64,000 bases of DNA from Sphingopyxis sp. HIX (GTDB taxonomy: Bacteria > Pseudomonadota > Alphaproteobacteria > Sphingomonadales > Sphingomonadaceae): assembly GCF_001468285.1 (NCBI RefSeq), contig NZ_LNSB01000004.1, positions 83,322-147,321 on the forward strand, written 5' to 3'. Position numbers and translations under genes: made by a program. The notes below the pieces were generated by a model, which made no database searches, was not told the DNA's origin, and saw only the letters and a program-made list of their open reading frames with translations. Shown piece after piece: positions 60,831 to 64,000 of the stretch (within the stretch, counting starts at the first letter, position 1; each line of letters starts with the position of its first letter).

Positions 60831-63566
60831 ATGTTCGGCAGCATTGCCAAGAGCCTGTTCGGCTCGTCCAACGACCGTTACGTCAACTCGATCCGCAAGA
60901 TCGTCGACAAGATCAACGCCTTCGAACCCGCGATGCAGGCGCTGGGCGAAGCGGAACTGCAGGCGCAGACCACCAAGCTGCGCGCGCGGCTGGAGGCCGG
61001 CGAGACGCTCGACGACATCCTGCCCGAGGCCTTTGCGACGGTGCGCGAGGCGGCGGTCCGCACGCTCGGCATGCGCCATTTCGACGTCCAGCTGATCGGC
61101 GGCGTCGTGCTCCACCGCGGCGAGATCGCCGAAATGGCGACGGGTGAGGGCAAGACGCTCATGGCGACCTTGCCCTGCTATCTGAACGCGCTCGAGGGCA
61201 AGGGCGTGCATGTCGTGACGGTCAACGACTATCTCGCGAAGCGCGACGCCGAGTGGATGGGCACGATCTATAATTATCTCGGTCTGACCACCGGCGTGAT
61301 CGTGCCGAACCTCAACGAGATGCAGCGCCGCGACGCGTACAACGCCGACATCACCTATGCGACGAACAACGAGCTGGGCTTCGATTACCTCCGCGACAAT
61401 ATGAAGTTCGACCGCCAGCAGATGGTCCACCGCCAGTTCAATTTCGGCATCGTCGACGAGGTCGATTCGATTCTGATCGACGAGGCGCGCACCCCGCTGA
61501 TCATCTCGGGCCCGACCGACGACAAGTCGGAGCTCTACATCCGCGTCAACGAGGTCGTGCATCAGTTGGTCGAGGAGGATTATGAGAAGGACGAAAAGTC
61601 CAAGTCGATCAGCCTGACCGAGGACGGCACCGAGCATGTCGAGCGGCTGCTGGAGGCCGCGGGCCTGCTGCAGGGCGACAATCTCTACGACATCGAGAAC
61701 ACGCAGGTCGTGCATCACGTCAATCAGGCGCTCAAAGCCATCATCATGTTCAAGCTCGACACCGACTATATCGTCAAGGACGGCAAGGTCGTGATCATCG
61801 ACGAATTCACCGGCCGCATGATGGACGGGCGCCGCTGGTCCGACGGCCTGCACCAGGCGGTCGAGGCCAAGGAGGGCGTGCAGATCGAGCCCGAGAACCA
61901 GACGCTCGCGTCGATCACCTTCCAGAATTATTTCCGCATGTACCCGAAGCTGTCGGGCATGACCGGCACCGCGGCGACCGAAGCCGCCGAATTCTTCGAC
62001 ATCTACAAGATGAACTGCGTCACCATCCCGACCAACCGCCCGATCGCGCGCAAGGACGACGAGGACGAGTTCTACAAGAATATCACCGACAAGTTCGGGG
62101 CGATCGCCAAGACGATTCGCGAGGCGAACGAGCGCGGCCAGCCGGTTCTGGTCGGCACGGTGTCGATCGAAAAGTCCGAATTGCTGTCATCCTACCTCGA
62201 AAAGGAAGGCGTGCCGCACAGCGTCCTGAACGCGCGCTTCCACGAGAGCGAGGCACATATCGTCGCGCAGGCGGGGCGCACCGGCGCGGTGACCATCGCG
62301 ACCAACATGGCGGGCCGCGGCACCGACATCAAACTCGGCGGCAACGAGGAGTTCCGCATCGAGGACGAATTGAAGGACCTGCCCGAGGGCGCCGAGCGCG
62401 ATGCCGCGGTCGAACGGATCAAGGCCGAGGTCGCCGCCGAGCGCGAGGCGGTGAAGGCCGCCGGCGGGCTGTTCGTGCTCGCCACCGAGCGCCACGAAAG
62501 CCGCCGCATCGACAACCAGCTGCGCGGCCGCTCGGGGCGCCAGGGCGACCCGGGCCTCAGCAAATTCTACCTCTGCCTCGACGACGACCTGCTGCGCATC
62601 TTCGGCCCCGACACGCTCTTCTCCAAGATGATGAACAAGAATCTGGAGGACGGCGAGGCGATCGGGTCGAAATGGCTGTCGAAGGCGATCGAGACCGCGC
62701 AGAAGAAGGTCGAGGCGCGCAACTACGACATCCGCAAGCAGGTCGTCGAATATGACAACGTCATGAACGACCAGCGCAAGGTGATCTACGAGCAGCGCGG
62801 CGAGATCATCGACAGCGAGACCGTCGACGACGTCATGTATGCGATGCGTGCGGAGACGGTGAACGCGATCGTCGCCGACGCCTGCCCGCCGGGCAGCTAT
62901 CCCGAGCAGTGGGACGTCGAGGGCATGAAGATGCGCGTCGCGAACATCCTCGACCTCGACCTGCCGATCGACGCCTGGATGCAGGAAGATGCGGTCGACC
63001 CCGAGGTGTTCGAGGAACGCATCCAGGAACGCGCCGACGCGGTCGCCGCCGAAAAGGCCGCGCTGGTCGACGGCGATACGTGGAAGAGCATCGAGAAGTC
63101 GGTGCTGCTCCAGACGCTCGACCATCATTGGAAAGAGCATCTCTCGACGCTCGACGCGCTGCGCCAGGTCGTGTTCCTGCGCGCCTATGCGCAGAAGCAG
63201 CCGATCAACGAATATAAGCAGGAAGCCTTCGGCCTGTTCGAGCGCATGCTCTCGAACATCCGCGAGGATGTGACGCGCACCGTGGCGCGGCTCGACCTGC
63301 GCTTCGAGGAGCCCGAGCCGATGCCGCTCCCCGACCTGCCCGACTTCCTGACGACGCATATCGACCCGTTCACCGGCGACGACAACAGCGCCGACATCGA
63401 CGGCGGCTCGCTGGGGGTGATCGCCAACACGCTGCCGCCGATGCAGATCCCGCGGCCCGACCTGCCGCAGGGCGAAAATCCTTATGCCGAGCTGGAGATC
63501 AGCCGCAACGCGCCGTGCCCGTGCGGGTCGGGGCGCAAATACAAGCACTGCCACGGCGCGCTGTGA
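60831..63566 (+). CDS. secA: Preprotein translocase ATPase SecA
   Basis: A 911-residue SecA, the motor that pushes unfolded proteins through SecYEG. It has the DEAD-type motifs [38 protein letters not shown] and [19 protein letters not shown], and a C-terminal zinc finger [14 protein letters not shown] for SecB binding. Length and domain order are standard. AAGGAAA precedes the ATG at 60831. Its TGA overlaps the ModE-like gene start (TGATG), so the regulator is translated with it. Confidence 0.98.
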   Translation: MFGSIAKSLFGSSNDRYVNSIRKIVDKINAFEPAMQALGEAELQAQTTKLRARLEAGETLDDILPEAFATVREAAVRTLGMRHFDVQLIGGVVLHRGEIAEMATGEGKTLMATLPCYLNALEGKGVHVVTVNDYLAKRDAEWMGTIYNYLGLTTGVIVPNLNEMQRRDAYNADITYATNNELGFDYLRDNMKFDRQQMVHRQFNFGIVDEVDSILIDEARTPLIISGPTDDKSELYIRVNEVVHQLVEEDYEKDEKSKSISLTEDGTEHVERLLEAAGLLQGDNLYDIENTQVVHHVNQALKAIIMFKLDTDYIVKDGKVVIIDEFTGRMMDGRRWSDGLHQAVEAKEGVQIEPENQTLASITFQNYFRMYPKLSGMTGTAATEAAEFFDIYKMNCVTIPTNRPIARKDDEDEFYKNITDKFGAIAKTIREANERGQPVLVGTVSIEKSELLSSYLEKEGVPHSVLNARFHESEAHIVAQAGRTGAVTIATNMAGRGTDIKLGGNEEFRIEDELKDLPEGAERDAAVERIKAEVAAEREAVKAAGGLFVLATERHESRRIDNQLRGRSGRQGDPGLSKFYLCLDDDLLRIFGPDTLFSKMMNKNLEDGEAIGSKWLSKAIETAQKKVEARNYDIRKQVVEYDNVMNDQRKVIYEQRGEIIDSETVDDVMYAMRAETVNAIVADACPPGSYPEQWDVEGMKMRVANILDLDLPIDAWMQEDAVDPEVFEERIQERADAVAAEKAALVDGDTWKSIEKSVLLQTLDHHWKEHLSTLDALRQVVFLRAYAQKQPINEYKQEAFGLFERMLSNIREDVTRTVARLDLRFEEPEPMPLPDLPDFLTTHIDPFTGDDNSADIDGGSLGVIANTLPPMQIPRPDLPQGENPYAELEISRNAPCPCGSGRKYKHCHGAL

Positions 63567-63907
63567 TGGTGGACGCCGGCCGGATCGCGCTCAGGCTGCG
63601 CGTCCGGCGCGGCGACGCCATCGCGATGGGGCCGGGCAAGGCGGCGCTGCTCGAGGCGATCGACGCGCATGGCTCGATCTCGGCCGCGGCGCGGTCGATC
63701 GGCATGAGCTACCGCCGCGCGTGGCTGCTCGTCGAGGAAATGAATGGCTGCTTCGCGGTGCCGCTGGTCGAGACACGGCCGGGCGCGGGCGCGATGCTGA
63801 GCGACGCGGCGCGGGCGGTGCTGGCGGCCTATCGCGCGGCCGAGGTGGCGGCGGAGGAAGCGGCGGCTAAGGCGTTGGCGCCGGTGGTGGCGGGGTTGAA
63901 GTCGTAG
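63566..63907 (+). CDS. ModE-like winged-helix regulator
   Basis: A 113-residue protein with the N-terminal winged helix of ModE: ALLEAIDAHGSISAAARSIG and MSYRRAWLLVEEMNGCFAVP, then a short C-terminal helix rich in Ala and Glu. It lacks the molybdate-binding MOP domains, so it is like the short LysR/ModE-type regulators that can sense a co-bound partner or act constitutively. The ATG at 63566 overlaps the secA stop. It need not be a molybdate regulator. Confidence 0.85.
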   Translation: MVDAGRIALRLRVRRGDAIAMGPGKAALLEAIDAHGSISAAARSIGMSYRRAWLLVEEMNGCFAVPLVETRPGAGAMLSDAARAVLAAYRAAEVAAEEAAAKALAPVVAGLKS

Positions 63908-63944
63908 CAACGGTGCGGCGGGTTTTGGGCGGGAGCGGTCATTC

Positions 63945-64000
63945 TAATCCTCCCTGCGGCGAAGCCGTGGGGAGGGGGACCACCCGCAGGGTGGTGGAGG
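63945..64000. repeat. Dispersed palindromic repeat, family B, cut by window end
   Basis: The last 56 bases, from TAATCCTCCCTGCGGCGAAG to GGTGGTGGAGG, match the left half of the copies at 12770 and 28986. The rest lies outside the window. Confidence 0.8.

Overview
The window reads as chromosomal DNA of a high-G+C alphaproteobacterium of the order Sphingomonadales, most like Sphingopyxis or a close relative. The grounds are a CtrA cell-cycle regulator, a PhyR general-stress regulator without a linked nepR or ecfG, alphaproteobacterial-type ParC and CCA-adding enzyme, CxxxCxxC radical-SAM/UdgX repair genes, dense coding with many ATGA/TGATG overlaps, and several families of short dispersed intergenic repeats. 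The genus is an inference; no rRNA or tRNA gene is present to test it.

1-9200: end of a GNAT acetyltransferase, then a DUF1285 gene, a CoA-type Nudix hydrolase and the CCA-adding enzyme (overlapping, co-directional); convergent to these lie a GGDEF-EAL protein, parC and a flavin-binding PPOX-family gene that is broken by an in-frame TGA; then a small unknown gene coupled to ferredoxin-NADP reductase. 9200-16650: M20 peptidase, PlsC-like acyltransferase, DUF1295 membrane protein, alpha/beta hydrolase, 2-oxoglutarate oxygenase, EVE-domain protein, PilZ protein, small membrane protein, ArfB. 16640-20650: RluA-type pseudouridine synthase, YgiD-type dioxygenase, azoreductase and pirin (a probable quinone/aromatic stress operon) divergent from a LysR regulator with a perfect inverted repeat in the shared promoter.

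20650-25100: ctrA with a striking promoter (three GANTC sites and a perfect TTAA-N7-TTAA box) and a strong terminator, a second PilZ protein, two paralogous exported proteins, a glycine-zipper protein. 25100-29150: free-methionine-sulfoxide reductase, EEP nuclease/phosphatase, prolyl oligopeptidase. 29185-32471: PhyR, divergent GAF-PAS-HWE-type sensor kinase and a Crp/Fnr regulator. 32516-37782: a four-gene DNA repair cluster (radical SAM protein, SAM-linked/UdgX fusion, MBL exonuclease, ATP-dependent ligase). 37980-45165: Fe superoxide dismutase, two tandem AT3-SGNH acyltransferases, L-serine dehydratase, a low-G+C DUF6881-like gene and an Asp-nucleophile alpha/beta hydrolase.

45356-52000: glutathione-dependent formaldehyde dehydrogenase, formyltetrahydrofolate deformylase, VOC protein, YbaK-type deacylase, a serine hydrolase, S-formylglutathione hydrolase and a quinone oxidoreductase; the formaldehyde genes form a loose functional group. 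52161-64000: DEAD-box helicase with DbpA-type C-terminus, HI0933-type flavoprotein, a GreA/B-family factor overlapping a 59-residue DNA-binding-like gene, two DUF2807 proteins, SDR dehydrogenase, TonB-C repeat protein, a small exported protein immediately upstream of secA (candidate SecM-like monitor), secA and a ModE-like regulator.

Four families of short intergenic repeats occur (A: 9198 and 55285; B: 12770, 23164, 28986, 63945; C: 37790 and 52064; D: 46481). No tRNA, rRNA, transposase, prophage or CRISPR array was seen.
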